Shown: positions 1-10,651, numbered from the stretch's first letter. The stretch: DNA of 64,000 nucleotides from an uncultured Bacteroidota bacterium (GCA_902509805.1 CABWZL010000003.1:14134-78133); one strand, 5' to 3'. A program made the numbers and translations. Notes: generated by a model from the sequence alone, not told the origin.

Positions 1-1602
1 ACTATCAACTCTTACTACTTTCATTATACCTTCTTTAGTAAACACAATTACATCATCTAAGTCTGAACAATCAGAAACAAAATCATCCTTTTTAAGACCT
101 GTCCCTATAAAACCTTCTTCTTTGTTAACGTATAATTTTTGATTTTTAATTGAAATTTTCTTTTTGTCTAGATCATCAAACTCTTCGATTATAGTTTTTC
201 TTTTTCTTTCCTTACCATAATGTTTTTTGAGATGACTGAAATATTGAATTGTATAATCAACTATGTGATTTAAGTTGTTTTTAACCTCTTCAATAGTAAC
301 CTCGATATTATTAAGCTTCTCTTTAACCTTATTAAGATCAAATTTTGAAATTTTTCTTATTGGGATTTCAGTTAATTTTTTTATATCATCAACAGTTACC
401 TCTCTCTTTAGGTTCTTTTTAAATGGATCTAAACCTTTATCAATAGTAGATATAACTTCATCCCAAGTTGTTTTTTCTTCAATATCTCTATAAATTCTAT
501 TTTCAATAAAAATCCTCTCAAGTGAAATTGTATGCCATTGACTTTCAAGTTCATTTAATTGAATTTCTAATTCTTTCTTTAATAAGTTTTTAGTGTTATC
601 TGTAGATGTTTTGAGTATTTCCTTAACTCCTAAAAATTGAGGTTTATTATCTGAAATTATACAGCATAAAGGAGATATGGAAACCTCACACTGTGTAAAT
701 GCATAAAGAGAATCTATACTTTTTTGCATTGAAGAGCCTGAAGGCAAATAAACTAGTACCTCAACATCAGAAGATGTATTATCTTCAATTTTTTTAATTT
801 TTAACTTTCCTTTTTCAGATGCTTTTATAACAGATTCAATCAATGAGGCAGTAGTAGTTCCATATGGAATTTCTTTAATTATGATAATATTCTTATCATA
901 CTTTTCTACTAAGGCTCTTACTTTAACCTTACCACCTCTATTACCGTCGTTGTAATTCTTTATATCTATACTACCTCCTGTTTGGAAATCAGGATAAAGT
1001 TTAAAACTCTTTCCCTTTAGGTATTTTACACTACCATCAATCAATTCATTAAAATTATGAGGTAAAATTTTAGTAGATAAGCCAACTGCTATACCCTCTG
1101 CTCCTTGAGCTAGTAATAAAGGGAATTTAACTGGTAAATGAATAGGCTCTTTCTTTCTTCCGTCATATGATAGTTGCCAATTAGTAGTTTTAGGGTTAAA
1201 TACTACCTCAAGAGCAAATTTTGATAACCTTGCTTCGATATATCTTGAAGCTGCGGCCTTATCTCCAGTATATATATTCCCCCAATTCCCCTGCATATCA
1301 ATAAGAAGTTCTTTTTGACCAACTTGAACCATTGCATCTGAAATACTAGCATCACCATGAGGGTGGTATTGCATAGTATGTCCTACAACGTTTGCTACTT
1401 TATTATATCTTCCATCTTCAAGATCAAACATTGAATGTAGAATTCTCCTTTGAACTGGCTTCAAACCATCCATTAAGTCAGGAACAGCTCTTTCTAGTAT
1501 AACATAGGATGCATAGTCAAGAAACCATTCTTTATACATCCCTCCTACTTTTATCAGAGAGTTAGAATCTTCACTATTTATATTTTCCTCACTTTCAATC
1601 AT
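1..1602 (-). CDS. parC: DNA topoisomerase IV subunit A (ParC), C-terminal part missing
   Basis: This is the DNA-breakage/reunion subunit of a type IIA topoisomerase that decatenates and relaxes chromosomes together with ParE. The reading frame is open from an ATG at 1602 down to base 1, 534 codons, so the C-terminus lies outside the window. The motif [12 protein letters not shown] marks the quinolone-determining helix, and the active-site tyrosine is in ASRYIEAR near residue 121. The equivalents of E. coli ParC Ser80/Glu84 are Ala and Asp. It overlaps the parE stop by 8 bases, which implies translational coupling. Assignment to parC rather than gyrA rests on this adjacency and on the ASI-type motif, which I recall as usual for Bacteroidota ParC. 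Confidence 0.93.
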   Translation of the reverse strand, partial: MIESEENINSEDSNSLIKVGGMYKEWFLDYASYVILERAVPDLMDGLKPVQRRILHSMFDLEDGRYNKVANVVGHTMQYHPHGDASISDAMVQVGQKELLIDMQGNWGNIYTGDKAAASRYIEARLSKFALEVVFNPKTTNWQLSYDGRKKEPIHLPVKFPLLLAQGAEGIAVGLSTKILPHNFNELIDGSVKYLKGKSFKLYPDFQTGGSIDIKNYNDGNRGGKVKVRALVEKYDKNIIIIKEIPYGTTTASLIESVIKASEKGKLKIKKIEDNTSSDVEVLVYLPSGSSMQKSIDSLYAFTQCEVSISPLCCIISDNKPQFLGVKEILKTSTDNTKNLLKKELEIQLNELESQWHTISLERIFIENRIYRDIEEKTTWDEVISTIDKGLDPFKKNLKREVTVDDIKKLTEIPIRKISKFDLNKVKEKLNNIEVTIEEVKNNLNHIVDYTIQYFSHLKKHYGKERKRKTIIEEFDDLDKKKISIKNQKLYVNKEEGFIGTGLKKDDFVSDCSDLDDVIVFTKEGIMKVVRVDS

Positions 1603-3457
1603 TCAAATTGTCATTTATAATATCTAATTCAACCTTTAAGTTGTCTATAATGAATTGTTGTCTATCAGGAGTATTCTTTCCCATATAAAACTTTAGGAGC
1701 TCCTCAACAGTTGTAGATGTATCAATGATTACAGGATCTAATTTGATATCATCACCTATAAAATTTTTAAATTCATTTGGAGAAATTTCACCTAATCCCT
1801 TAAATCTAGTAATTTCAAATTTACCTTTAGAGGAATTTAAGATTTCATTTTTTTCTGCCTCACTGTAACAATAATGTGTTTTTTCTTTATTTCTTACCCT
1901 AAATATTGGAGTTTGTAAAATATATAAATGACCATTCTTTAATAACTCTGGATAAAACTGTAAAAAGAAAGTAATGATTAGTAATCTAATGTGCATTCCA
2001 TCAACATCAGCATCGGTGGCTATTACAATGTTGTTATACCTAAGGTCTTCCATGCTATTCTCAATATTTAAAGCTGCCTGAAGTAAATTAAACTCCTCAT
2101 TTTCGTAAACTATTTTTTTAGTCATTCCAAATGAATTAAGGGGCTTTCCTCTTAAGCTAAATACAGCTTGGGTATTAACATCTCTAGACTTAGTAATTGA
2201 ACCAGATGCAGAATCTCCTTCTGTTATAAAAATTGTAGATTCAAGTCTTTTGTCTTTTTTTAATTCATTTAAATGAACTCTACAATCTCTTAATTTTTTA
2301 TTGTGAAGACTTGCTTTTTTTGCTCTATCTCTTGCTAGTTTTCTAATTCCAGACAATTCCTTTCTTTCTCTCTCAGCCTGTATTATCTTATTCTGAATTG
2401 ACTTCGCGATCTCTGTGTTCTTGTGTAAATAATTATCTAGTTTTTCTTTGATAAAATCATTTATAAAAACTCTAACAGATTTCAAACCTTTGCCCATCTC
2501 TGTTGAACCAAGCTTTGTTTTAGTTTGAGATTCAAAAACAGGTTCCATAACCTTAATACTCACAGCAGAAATTATAGATTTCCTTATATCTGAAGTTTCA
2601 TAATTTTTACCAAAAAACTCTCTAATTGTTTTAACAAATGCTTCTCTAAATGCCGTTTGATGTGTTCCTCCCTGAACAGTATATTGTCCATTAACAAAAG
2701 AATAATACTCCTCACTATATTGAGTTCTAGAATGGGTTATCGCAACCTCTATATCATCACCTCTTAAATGAATTATAGGATATAAAAAATCTAGACTATT
2801 AGATTGATCTTCAATTAAATCTTTTAGCCCAGAGTCAGATTTAAATTTATTTCCATTAAGTTTTATAGTTAATCCAGGATTTAAGTAAACGTAAAATTTG
2901 ATCATCTTTTCTACGTACTCTAATCTGTACTTGTAATTTTTAAAAATAGACTGATCAGGTTTAAACTCTACGTAAGTTCCATTTTTTTCATCACTACTAT
3001 TAAGATCTTCATTGGTTAGAATTCCAAGTTCAAAATTTGCTGATTTTGTTTTACCTTCTCTTGTAGAAGAAACAATAAAAGATGAAGAAAGTGCATTTAC
3101 TGCTTTAGTACCAACTCCATTAAGACCAACAGATTTTTTAAATGCTCTTGTGTCATATTTACCACCAGTATTCATTTTTGAAACTACATCAACAACTTTA
3201 CCAATAGGAATTCCTCTACCAAAATCTCTTACAGACACAAAATCATCATTTATTATAATGTCAATAACCTTTCCCTCTCCCATTACAAACTCGTCAACAC
3301 AATTATCAATAACCTCCTTTAATAAGACATAAATACCATCGTCAGGAGAAGATCCATCACCAGATTTTCCAATATACATTCCAGGGCGAAGTCTAATATG
3401 TTCTCTCCAATCAAGAGATTTAATATTTTCTTCAGTATAATTTGATGTGGTTGCCAT
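1595..3457 (-). CDS. parE: DNA topoisomerase IV subunit B (ParE)
   Basis: This is the ATPase subunit of topoisomerase IV, 620 residues. The N-terminal GHKL ATPase shows DNCVDEF and the glycine-rich [11 protein letters not shown] loop. The C-terminal TOPRIM part shows EGDSASGS and the metal-binding [10 protein letters not shown]. The length is typical for ParE and lacks the large insert of Gram-negative GyrB. It is the first gene of a parE-parC pair and sits 13 bases downstream of ychF on the same strand, so the whole block may be co-transcribed. Confidence 0.95.
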   Translation of the reverse strand: MATTSNYTEENIKSLDWREHIRLRPGMYIGKSGDGSSPDDGIYVLLKEVIDNCVDEFVMGEGKVIDIIINDDFVSVRDFGRGIPIGKVVDVVSKMNTGGKYDTRAFKKSVGLNGVGTKAVNALSSSFIVSSTREGKTKSANFELGILTNEDLNSSDEKNGTYVEFKPDQSIFKNYKYRLEYVEKMIKFYVYLNPGLTIKLNGNKFKSDSGLKDLIEDQSNSLDFLYPIIHLRGDDIEVAITHSRTQYSEEYYSFVNGQYTVQGGTHQTAFREAFVKTIREFFGKNYETSDIRKSIISAVSIKVMEPVFESQTKTKLGSTEMGKGLKSVRVFINDFIKEKLDNYLHKNTEIAKSIQNKIIQAERERKELSGIRKLARDRAKKASLHNKKLRDCRVHLNELKKDKRLESTIFITEGDSASGSITKSRDVNTQAVFSLRGKPLNSFGMTKKIVYENEEFNLLQAALNIENSMEDLRYNNIVIATDADVDGMHIRLLIITFFLQFYPELLKNGHLYILQTPIFRVRNKEKTHYCYSEAEKNEILNSSKGKFEITRFKGLGEISPNEFKNFIGDDIKLDPVIIDTSTTVEELLKFYMGKNTPDRQQFIIDNLKVELDIINDNLND

Positions 3458-3470
3458 TTTTATAAATATA

Positions 3471-4562
3471 CTAAATGTTAAACCTAAAGTGCATTATGTC
3501 TCCGTCTGATACTATATACTCCTTACCCTCTAATCTCATTTTCCCAGCTTCTTTTACCTTAGCTTCAGAGCCATATTCAACATAGTCACTATAACTAATA
3601 ACTTCAGCACATATAAAACCTTTCTGAAAATCAGTGTGAATTTGACCAGCTGCATCATAGGCAGAATCTCCAATTTTAATTGTCCATCCTCTAACCTCTT
3701 TTACTCCAGCAGTAAAATAACTATGTAGATTTAATAACTTATAAGAAGCTCTTATAAGTTTATTAGAACCAGAATCATCAAGACCAAGATCATCAAGAAA
3801 TATTTTTTTCTCTTCAAAAGAATCTAACTCATTTATTTCAGATTCTATTTTAGCTGATATTATAATTATCTCTGAATCTTTATTACCGATTTCCTTTCTC
3901 ACTTGATCTACATAATCATTTCCTGATGTAACATCATTTTCTCCAACATTACAAACATAAAGGATTGGCTTAAAAGAAATCAATTCAAGAGGTTTAATAT
4001 AGTCTTCAAACTGGTCATTAGAATAATCACTTCTAGCTACAGAAATATTTTCAAGTTGTAATTTGACATCTTCTAATACTTCAATTTCCTTTTTAGATTC
4101 ACCGCTTCCAGATCTTAAGGTTTTTTTGATTTTATCCAATCTTTTATCAACTATCTCTATGTCCTTAAGAATTAATTCATATTCAACAACCTCTTTGTCA
4201 GAGAGAGGGTTGATTTTTCCATCTACATGAATAATGTTTGGATCATCAAAGCATCTTAAAACATGGATTATTGCATCAGTCTCTCTTATGTTAGACAAAA
4301 ATTTATTACCTAAGCCTTCTCCCTTACTAGCTCCTTTAACTAATCCTGCTATATCTACAATTTTAACATTTGTAGGAATTATTTTTTCTGGATTTATTAA
4401 ACCAGATAACTTATCTAGTCTAGTATCTGGCACATTAACTATACTGACATTTGGATCTATTGTACAAAACGGATAGTTTTCACTCTGAGCTTTACTCTGA
4501 GAAAGACAATTAAAAAGAGTTGATTTACCTACATTGGGTAATCCTACGATTCCTACTTTCAT
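3471..4562 (-). CDS. ychF: Redox-regulated ATPase/GTPase YchF (Obg family)
   Basis: This 363-residue protein belongs to the universally conserved OLA1/YchF family, ribosome-associated nucleotidases that prefer ATP. The P-loop GLPNVGKST lies at residues 6-14, followed by the G3-like [10 protein letters not shown]. The C-terminal TGS domain has the family-typical ending, with [11 protein letters not shown] and the GFICAEVI stretch. The length matches the family. It is 3 bases downstream of the ferredoxin gene and 13 bases upstream of parE on the same strand. Confidence 0.95.
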   Translation of the reverse strand: MKVGIVGLPNVGKSTLFNCLSQSKAQSENYPFCTIDPNVSIVNVPDTRLDKLSGLINPEKIIPTNVKIVDIAGLVKGASKGEGLGNKFLSNIRETDAIIHVLRCFDDPNIIHVDGKINPLSDKEVVEYELILKDIEIVDKRLDKIKKTLRSGSGESKKEIEVLEDVKLQLENISVARSDYSNDQFEDYIKPLELISFKPILYVCNVGENDVTSGNDYVDQVRKEIGNKDSEIIIISAKIESEINELDSFEEKKIFLDDLGLDDSGSNKLIRASYKLLNLHSYFTAGVKEVRGWTIKIGDSAYDAAGQIHTDFQKGFICAEVISYSDYVEYGSEAKVKEAGKMRLEGKEYIVSDGDIMHFRFNI

Positions 4563-4565
4563 TTA

Positions 4566-4913
4566 TTAATCATGCATAAATTTCTGTTTTGACAGAAGTT
4601 CATTTTCCGTCTCTACATTGTTATCATCTGGAACACAACAATCAACAGGACAAACAGCAGCACATTGAGGTTCTTCGTGAAAACCCATACACTCTGTACA
4701 TTTGTCAGGTACTATAAAGTAGAATTCATCAGATACAGGAGCATTGTCTATATCGGAGTTTACCTTGTTACCATTCGGTAAGACAACATCTCCTTTAAGA
4801 TTAGTACCTTTACTGTAATTCCAATTCTCCTGACCTTCATAAATAGCATTATTAGGACACTCTGGTTCACAGGCTCCACAATTAATACATTCATCTGTTA
4901 TTATTATTGCCAT
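4566..4913 (-). CDS. 2[4Fe-4S] ferredoxin-type protein
   Basis: This is a small electron-transfer protein of 115 residues. The first cluster motif [14 protein letters not shown] is at about residues 9-22, with a second cysteine set CTECMGF...[10 protein letters not shown] near residue 75. The spacing between the second-cluster cysteines carries the insertion seen in Bacteroidota and proteobacterial ferredoxins of the YfhL/FdxA kind. I chose the ATG at 4913 because [13 protein letters not shown] is the conserved family start; an in-frame ATG further upstream at 4961 would add a non-conserved 16-residue tail. A TAnnTTTG box lies just upstream of this start. Confidence 0.9.
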   Translation of the reverse strand: MAIIITDECINCGACEPECPNNAIYEGQENWNYSKGTNLKGDVVLPNGNKVNSDIDNAPVSDEFYFIVPDKCTECMGFHEEPQCAAVCPVDCCVPDDNNVETENELLSKQKFMHD

Positions 4914-4925
4914 CTTTAATTTGAG

Positions 4926-4961
4926 CAAAAATAAGACGTATTGTTTAATCTTTGTTAACAA
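4926..4961 (-). promoter_or_regulatory. Candidate Bacteroidota promoter for the ferredoxin-ychF-parEC block
   Basis: Read on the minus strand, TATTTTTG (4933-4926) matches the TAnnTTTG -7 box known in Flavobacteriia and ends 12 bases before the ferredoxin start. A TTG lies 25 bases further upstream (4961-4959), somewhat longer than the usual spacing to the -33 box. This is pattern matching only. Confidence 0.4.
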
Positions 4962-4988
4962 TTTTTACATAATTTAAAATTAGTGTAA

Positions 4989-5018
4989 TTGATTATTGAA
5001 AGTAAGTTCAGATATTTG
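4989..5018 (+). promoter_or_regulatory. Candidate promoter for serC-serA
   Basis: A TTG at 4989-4991 is followed after 19 bases by GATATTTG (5011-5018), one mismatch from the TAnnTTTG -7 box of this phylum. The box ends 9 bases before the chosen serC ATG at 5028, which also supports that start over the upstream one. Confidence 0.35.
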
Positions 5019-5027
5019 CGAATATTT

Positions 5028-6098
5028 ATGAATAAAACAGTACATAATTTCAGTGCCGGCCCCTCAATTTTACCAGATAAAGTCTTTAATGAAGCTTCTT
5101 CTGCTGTTAAAGATTTTAACAACTCTGGCTTATCAATTCTAGAAATCTCTCATAGAAGTAAAGACTTTATAGATGTTTTAGAGGAGTGTAGATCTACAGC
5201 ATTAGAAATTGCAGGACTTAATAATGAAGAATATTCTTGTTTGTATCTTCAAGGTGGAGCTAGCCTTCAGTTTCTTATGACTGCCTATAACTTTCTTAAT
5301 AAAGATGCAGCTTATATAAATACCGGAAGCTGGTCATCAAAAGCTATAAAAGAAGCTAAAATGTTTGGAAAAGTATCTGAAATTGCTTCTTCTGCTGATA
5401 AAAATTTCAATTATATTCCAAAAGAATATGATATAAATGATTCTTATGACTATTTACATTTAACTTCAAATAATACAATATTTGGAACTCAATTTCATGA
5501 TTTTCCTGATACTAAGTCTCCTTTATTTGCAGATATGAGTTCTGATATTTTTTCAAGAAAAATTAATTTTTCAGAATTTGATTTAATTTATGCTGGTGCT
5601 CAAAAGAATCTTGGACCAGCAGGTGTAACAATGGTCCTAATCAAAAATAGTTTATTAGATAAAATAAACAGAGAGGTTCCTTCAATGCTTAGTTATAAAA
5701 TACATATAGACAAAGACAGCTCTTTTAATACACCTCCAGTATTTCCTATCTATTGTGTACTTCTAAACCTAAGACTAGTTAAAGACCAAGGCCTTGATTC
5801 TATAGGACTAAACAATAAGCTTAAATCAGATTTAATTTATAATGAAATAGATAAGAATAAATGTTTTACGGGCTTTGCAAATACAGAAGATAGAAGCCAA
5901 ATGAATGCAACTTTCAATCTGAATGAAGGTTTTGATGGAGAATTATTTAATAAAATATGTAGTGAAAATAATATATCAGGAATTAATGGACATAGGTCTG
6001 TTGGTGGATATAGAGCCTCTATTTACAATGCGCTTCCTACTGAAAGTGTAGAGCTATTAATTAAGTGTATGAATGAATTTGAATCAAATAATAATTAA
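5028..6098 (+). CDS. serC: Phosphoserine aminotransferase SerC
   Basis: SerC is a PLP enzyme that converts 3-phosphohydroxypyruvate and glutamate to phosphoserine, the second step of serine synthesis; it can also act in PLP biosynthesis. The 356-residue protein starts with the family hallmark HNFSAGPS. The PLP-binding lysine is in AGAQKNLGPAG at about residue 193, and HRSVGGYRASIYNA is the conserved C-terminal segment. I start it at the internal ATG 5028 because conservation begins there. serA follows 2 bases later, giving a serine operon. Confidence 0.95.
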   Translation: MNKTVHNFSAGPSILPDKVFNEASSAVKDFNNSGLSILEISHRSKDFIDVLEECRSTALEIAGLNNEEYSCLYLQGGASLQFLMTAYNFLNKDAAYINTGSWSSKAIKEAKMFGKVSEIASSADKNFNYIPKEYDINDSYDYLHLTSNNTIFGTQFHDFPDTKSPLFADMSSDIFSRKINFSEFDLIYAGAQKNLGPAGVTMVLIKNSLLDKINREVPSMLSYKIHIDKDSSFNTPPVFPIYCVLLNLRLVKDQGLDSIGLNNKLKSDLIYNEIDKNKCFTGFANTEDRSQMNATFNLNEGFDGELFNKICSENNISGINGHRSVGGYRASIYNALPTESVELLIKCMNEFESNNN

Positions 6099-6100
6099 TT

Positions 6101-7051
6101 ATGAAAGTACTTGCAAACGATGGTATATCTGAGTCAGGAATAAATAAACTTGAAGAATATGGTTTTAGTGTTGATCTTACCAAAGTAGCTCAAGAACAGC
6201 TTGTAGATTATATAAATACTAACTCCATTACTTCTTTATTAGTAAGAAGCGCTACACAGGTAAGAAAAGATATTATTGATAATTGTCCATCATTAAAGAT
6301 TATTGGAAGAGGTGGGGTTGGAATGGATAATATTGATGTTGATTATGCAAAATCCAAAGGTCTTCAAGTAATAAATACACCTGCAGCATCTTCAAAATCT
6401 GTTGCTGAGCTTGTTTTCTCTCATTTATTTAGTTGTGTTAGATTTCTACATGAATCTAATAGATCAATGCCTCTTGATGGGGATTCTAAGTTTAAAGATT
6501 TAAAAAAATCTTATGCTAAAGGAACTGAACTTTCGGGTAAAACACTTGGTATTATTGGTTTTGGAAGAATTGGTCAAGAAGTTGCTAAAATAGGAATTGG
6601 AATAGGAATGAATATTATTTTCTTTGATAAGTTTAATAAAGAGGTTAGTTTAACAATTGACTTTTTTGATGGTCAGAGTAATACGTTTAAACTATCTTCT
6701 TCATCATATGAAAATTTGTTAAAATCATCAGACTTTATTACAGTTCATATTCCAGCTTCTGATAAATATATAATTGACTCTAAAGAATTCTCACTAATGA
6801 AAAATGGTGTTGGAGTACTTAATTTATCAAGAGGAGGAATACTTAATGAAGATGAGCTTATTAAAAATATTGAAACAGGAAAGGTTGGTTTTGCAGGTAT
6901 TGATACATTTGAAAATGAACCTAAGCCGAGCATTAAGATTCTTATGAATTCAAGTATATCTTTAACACCCCATATTGGTGCAGCTACTAATGAAGCACAG
7001 GATAGGATTGGTGTTGAACTTGCAGATAAAATTAATGAGATTTTAGGGTAA
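6101..7051 (+). CDS. serA: D-3-phosphoglycerate dehydrogenase-like 2-hydroxyacid dehydrogenase
   Basis: This is an NAD-dependent D-2-hydroxyacid dehydrogenase of 316 residues, the short SerA form without an ACT regulatory domain. The nucleotide-binding motif is GFGRIGQEVAKIG, and the Arg-Glu-His catalytic set is visible in NLSRGG, DTFENEP and TPHIGAAT. It directly follows serC, so the substrate is very probably 3-phosphoglycerate. Lack of the ACT domain suggests no classical allosteric serine inhibition, which is inference. The last base of its stop is the first base of the next gene's ATG. Confidence 0.9.
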   Translation: MKVLANDGISESGINKLEEYGFSVDLTKVAQEQLVDYINTNSITSLLVRSATQVRKDIIDNCPSLKIIGRGGVGMDNIDVDYAKSKGLQVINTPAASSKSVAELVFSHLFSCVRFLHESNRSMPLDGDSKFKDLKKSYAKGTELSGKTLGIIGFGRIGQEVAKIGIGIGMNIIFFDKFNKEVSLTIDFFDGQSNTFKLSSSSYENLLKSSDFITVHIPASDKYIIDSKEFSLMKNGVGVLNLSRGGILNEDELIKNIETGKVGFAGIDTFENEPKPSIKILMNSSISLTPHIGAATNEAQDRIGVELADKINEILG

Positions 7052-7353
7052 TGAAGAAACTAAAAGAGAGATGGGGAATAACTTCCAACTTTCAAATAGT
7101 GGTAATTATAGTTGTATTTGCTGTTACGGGTTCAACAAGCGCCTATATTTCAGGACCATTAACAGAATACTTAATTGGAGATATTAACATTAATTCTTTT
7201 TTTAAAATTATTATTAGGATTATAGTTTTAACTCCTATTTACCAAGTTTTATTATTATTCTTTGGTTTCATTTTCTTTCAATTCAAATTCTTTTTTCAAT
7301 TTGTTAAAAGATTTTTGACCTTCTTCGGGTTTGGTTTTTTATTCAGAGATTAA
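7051..7353 (+). CDS. Small two-TM conserved membrane protein (DUF6787-like)
   Basis: The 100-residue protein has an N-terminal KKLKERWGITSNFQ segment, then two hydrophobic spans (about residues 15-35 and 48-77). From memory the start pattern resembles a small Bacteroidota family annotated DUF6787; I could not check this. It is translationally coupled to serA by a one-base overlap. Its last 15 bases overlap the convergent msrA gene. The function is unknown. Confidence 0.7.
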   Translation: MKKLKERWGITSNFQIVVIIVVFAVTGSTSAYISGPLTEYLIGDININSFFKIIIRIIVLTPIYQVLLLFFGFIFFQFKFFFQFVKRFLTFFGFGFLFRD

Positions 7354-7866
7354 ATCACTAAAGTTTACTCTTAATTTTGCAAGTTTTGGATTTATAACTG
7401 CTTGACAATAAGCATTTTCAGGATTTTTTGTAAAGTAATCATGGTGATATTCTTCAGCCACATAAAAATCTCCAATATTATTAACTTCTGTTACAATCTT
7501 ATCTTTGAAAATATTTTCCTTTTCCAGATATTGAATAAAATCAACAATTAATGATCTCTCCTCTGTATTACAGAATATAGCAGATCTATACTGAGTACCT
7601 ACATCTGCACCTTGTCTATTTATAGAGGTTGGATCGTGAACAACAAAGAAAATACTTAATATCTGTGAAATATTAATATTATCATCATATTCAATCTTTA
7701 CTACTTCAACATGATTTGTATATCCTTCACAAACCTCTTCATAAGTTGGGTTTGGGTTATCACCACCCATATAGCCTGGTGAAATTGCTACTATGCCCTT
7801 CACTTTTTTAAATACTGACTCAATACACCAAAAACAACCACCACCTAAATATATGACTCTATTCAT
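7339..7866 (-). CDS. msrA: Peptide-methionine (S)-S-oxide reductase MsrA
   Basis: MsrA repairs methionine-S-sulfoxide in oxidised proteins. The catalytic motif GGGCFWCIE puts the nucleophile at Cys11. Other family signatures are GYMGGDNPNPTYEEVC, the GTQYRS strand and the EEYHHDYF segment. The length of 175 residues is standard for a single-domain MsrA; no MsrB domain is fused. It converges on the small membrane protein gene with a 15-base overlap and is divergent from the ABC ATPase gene. Confidence 0.96.
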   Translation of the reverse strand: MNRVIYLGGGCFWCIESVFKKVKGIVAISPGYMGGDNPNPTYEEVCEGYTNHVEVVKIEYDDNINISQILSIFFVVHDPTSINRQGADVGTQYRSAIFCNTEERSLIVDFIQYLEKENIFKDKIVTEVNNIGDFYVAEEYHHDYFTKNPENAYCQAVINPKLAKLRVNFSDLISE

Positions 7867-7904
7867 TTTCAGATTTTAAACTAAAAGATTAATATTGTAA
7901 AAGT

Positions 7905-8570
7905 ATGGAAATCTTATTATCAGCTAAAAATATTTCAAAAACATTTCAAGGAAAAAAAGTTCTTGATAATATAAACATTGAAATAAAAAAATCAGAGGTT
8001 GTTGCAATTTCAGGAATGTCTGGAGCTGGAAAGACTACTTTATTGAATATCCTTAGCACACTTGATAATCCCGATACCCAAAGTAATTCTTCTTTATTTA
8101 TAAATAATCAAGATGTTTTTAATTTAAACAACAATGATCTTTCAGTTCTTAGGAATCAAATGATTGGATTTGTTTTTCAATTTCATGAGCTTATACCAGA
8201 GCTAAACATTATAGAGAATGTATGTCTTCCTGCATGGATAAAAAAGGATAGTAATGCTGAAAATAAAGCTAAAGAACTACTAGAATACTTTGGTTTGATT
8301 GATTTTCTTCATAAAAAACCCTCAACCCTTTCAGGTGGGGAAAAACAAAGAGTTGCTATTGCTAGGTCATTAATTAATGAACCTAAAATTATTTTTGCTG
8401 ATGAACCTACAGGTAATCTTGATTCAAAGAATTCAAAAATCCTTTTTGACTTATTTTTTAAATTAAGAGATGACTATAATTGTTCAGTTGTTATTGTAAC
8501 ACATAATGAAAGTAATGCAAATATTTGCGATAGAAAACTTTTAATTGTTGATGGAAAAATTAAAAGTTAA
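7905..8570 (+). CDS. lolD: ABC transporter ATP-binding protein, LolD type
   Basis: This 221-residue ATPase belongs to the MacB/LolD group. The Walker A GMSGAGKTT is at residues 37-45, the signature is LSGGEKQR, and Walker B is IIFADEPTGNLDS. LolD powers release of lipoproteins from the inner membrane together with LolC/E. No permease gene is adjacent, which is common for lolD in Bacteroidota, so the partner is encoded elsewhere. The next gene starts inside its last codons. Confidence 0.85.
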   Translation: MEILLSAKNISKTFQGKKVLDNINIEIKKSEVVAISGMSGAGKTTLLNILSTLDNPDTQSNSSLFINNQDVFNLNNNDLSVLRNQMIGFVFQFHELIPELNIIENVCLPAWIKKDSNAENKAKELLEYFGLIDFLHKKPSTLSGGEKQRVAIARSLINEPKIIFADEPTGNLDSKNSKILFDLFFKLRDDYNCSVVIVTHNESNANICDRKLLIVDGKIKS

Positions 8571-9330
8571 TATTCCAGATTTAAAAGATTTTTTAGATGA
8601 AAAGTCTCTTAAGTATGAATCAAAGTCTTTTATTAAAGATGACCCAATTCTTATTCCTCATCAATTTAGTAATCAAAAAGACGTAGAGGTTTCTGCTTTT
8701 TTAACATCCGTTATTTCCTGGGGTAATAGAAAATCAATCATTAACAGCAGTAAAAAAATTATTGATTATATGGATGGTTCGCCATATGATTTTATAATTA
8801 ACCACAGTAGTAAAGATTTAAGTAAAACTAATAGATCAATTCATAGAACTTTTAATTTAATTGATCTTAATTATTTTATTAGATCCTTGAAAAATATTTA
8901 TATTGAATATGGTGGTATTGAACATATATTATCAAATAATGAAAATGGAAAGAACCTCCAAGAACGCATCTCCTCATTTAAAGAAATTTTTTTCTCTTTA
9001 GATTACCCTGATCGAACTAAAAAACACCTTCCTTCCCCCCTAGATGGATCAAGTGCTAAAAGATTTAATATGTTTCTTCGATGGATGGTAAGGACAAGTG
9101 AAAAAGGTGTAGACTTTGGATTATGGACTAAAATAGATAGATCAGAGCTTTCCCTACCCTTAGATGTTCATACTGGTAGAATAGCAAGGGATTTAGGCTT
9201 ATTAACTAGAAAATTAAATGATCATAAGTCTGTAAAAGAAATTGATTCAAAATTAAGAGAAATGGATCCTATAGATCCTGTTAAATATGACTATGCTCTT
9301 TTTGGACTTGGTGTGTATGAAAATTTTTAA
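8551..9330 (+). CDS. Conserved Bacteroidota protein of the TIGR02757 family
   Basis: The protein has 259 residues from ATG 8551, which lies inside the end of the ABC ATPase gene in another frame, a 20-base overlap. Features such as DPILIPHQF, SVISWGNRKSII, RWMVR and LPLDVHTGRIARDLGLL resemble the TIGR02757 family, whose pattern suggests a helix-hairpin-helix DNA-glycosylase-like fold. No function has been established that I know of. TTG codons upstream (8545) could also initiate. Confidence 0.78.
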   Translation: MEKLKVNIPDLKDFLDEKSLKYESKSFIKDDPILIPHQFSNQKDVEVSAFLTSVISWGNRKSIINSSKKIIDYMDGSPYDFIINHSSKDLSKTNRSIHRTFNLIDLNYFIRSLKNIYIEYGGIEHILSNNENGKNLQERISSFKEIFFSLDYPDRTKKHLPSPLDGSSAKRFNMFLRWMVRTSEKGVDFGLWTKIDRSELSLPLDVHTGRIARDLGLLTRKLNDHKSVKEIDSKLREMDPIDPVKYDYALFGLGVYENF

Positions 9331-9364
9331 CTTGAATTATCTCCATGAATTAAATAAGTTTAGT

Positions 9365-9372
9365 TAATTTTG
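9365..9372 (+). promoter_or_regulatory. TAnnTTTG -7 box ahead of the PyrC-like gene
   Basis: TAATTTTG ends 16 bases before the ATG at 9389 and matches the phylum-specific -7 box. I do not see a well-spaced TTG -33 element, so this is only a candidate. Confidence 0.35.
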
Positions 9373-9388
9373 TTAAATTCTTTTCTAG

Positions 9389-10651
9389 ATGAGTATACTC
9401 ATAAAATCCGCAACTTTAGTAGATAGTAAGAGTAATTTAAATTTTAAACAAAAAGACATATTAGTCAAAGATGGTGTTATTGTTGACATCGCAGACTCTA
9501 TTGACTCTAAATCTAAACTTATTCTTGACTTTAAAAACCTTCATGTTTCAAGAGGATGGATGGATACTTCTGTAAGTTTTGGAGAACCCGGGTATGAAGA
9601 AAGAGAAAGTATTTCAAATGGTTTAAATACTGCAGCTTCTTCTGGGTTTACATCTATTTTATTAAACCCTGACTGTAATCCCCTTGTTGATTCCCATTCT
9701 GCTGTTGAATTTTTAAAGAAAAAATCAACTAATACTACAACTAAAGTTTATCCTGTTGCAAACCTAACATCTAATTCAAACGGTAAAGATTTAGCAAGTC
9801 TATATGATATGAAACTTGCAGGTGCCGTTGCATATGGCGATTATAAAAAACCAATAAATGATTCTTCAATATTAAAAATTGCTTTAGAATACACTAAAAC
9901 CTTTGGTGGGAGAGTTATTTCATTTTGTCAAGATGAATTTTTATCTGAAAATGGTGTAATAAATGAAAGCATTGTCAGCACTGAACTTGGACTCAAAGGT
10001 ATTCCTGATATATCTGAATCAATTAATATTTATAGAGACATTCAAATATTAAATTATACTAATGGTAAGCTTCACATTCCATATGTTAACACAAAAATGG
10101 GAGTCGAACTTATCAGAGATGCAAAAAAAAGGAATTTAGATATAACAGCTAGCACAAGTTTAGCACACCTAATATTCTCAGATAAGGACATAAAGGAGTT
10201 TAATACTAACTTTAAGATTAACCCACCCCTTAGATCTGAAATTGATTGCAAAGCGGTTAAAGAAGGATTAATTGACGGAACAATTGACTATTTAACCAGC
10301 ATGCATGAGCCTTTAGATATAGATAACAAAAAAGTTGTATTTGATATTGCCTCTCCTGGTTCAATTGGTCTTGAATCAGTTTTTGGTAATATGTGTAATA
10401 ATTTTACACTTGAAAAAACAATTGATATACTGACTAGACATAAATCAATTTTTGAAATAGAAGATCACCCAATTGAGAAAGGATCTCCTGCAGATTTAAC
10501 ACTATTCAACCCAGATAAATCATATGAATTTTCAAATAAACACATATTATCTACCTCAAAAAATTGTGCTTATTTGGGAGGTAAACTCAAAGGAATTGTA
10601 TACGGATCAATCAACAATAACAATTCTACATTAAATAGTTTATGGACTTAG
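9389..10651 (+). CDS. Dihydroorotase-like amidohydrolase lacking the metal ligands
   Basis: The 420-residue protein follows the dihydroorotase (PyrC, amidohydrolase superfamily) order: an N-terminal beta domain, a barrel, and a C-terminal GSPADLTLF segment. At each metal site the expected histidine is replaced. The DxHxHxR motif reads DTSVSFGEPG, the later barrel His sites read IPYVNT and TSLAHLIF, and the TDHAPH motif reads TSMHEP. A zinc-dependent dihydroorotase could not work this way, so the protein is either non-catalytic (a partner of aspartate transcarbamoylase, as known for some pseudo-DHOases) or has a changed reaction. From memory, similar forms are common in Flavobacteriia. It overlaps the next gene by 10 bases. 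Confidence 0.82.
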   Translation: MSILIKSATLVDSKSNLNFKQKDILVKDGVIVDIADSIDSKSKLILDFKNLHVSRGWMDTSVSFGEPGYEERESISNGLNTAASSGFTSILLNPDCNPLVDSHSAVEFLKKKSTNTTTKVYPVANLTSNSNGKDLASLYDMKLAGAVAYGDYKKPINDSSILKIALEYTKTFGGRVISFCQDEFLSENGVINESIVSTELGLKGIPDISESINIYRDIQILNYTNGKLHIPYVNTKMGVELIRDAKKRNLDITASTSLAHLIFSDKDIKEFNTNFKINPPLRSEIDCKAVKEGLIDGTIDYLTSMHEPLDIDNKKVVFDIASPGSIGLESVFGNMCNNFTLEKTIDILTRHKSIFEIEDHPIEKGSPADLTLFNPDKSYEFSNKHILSTSKNCAYLGGKLKGIVYGSINNNNSTLNSLWT

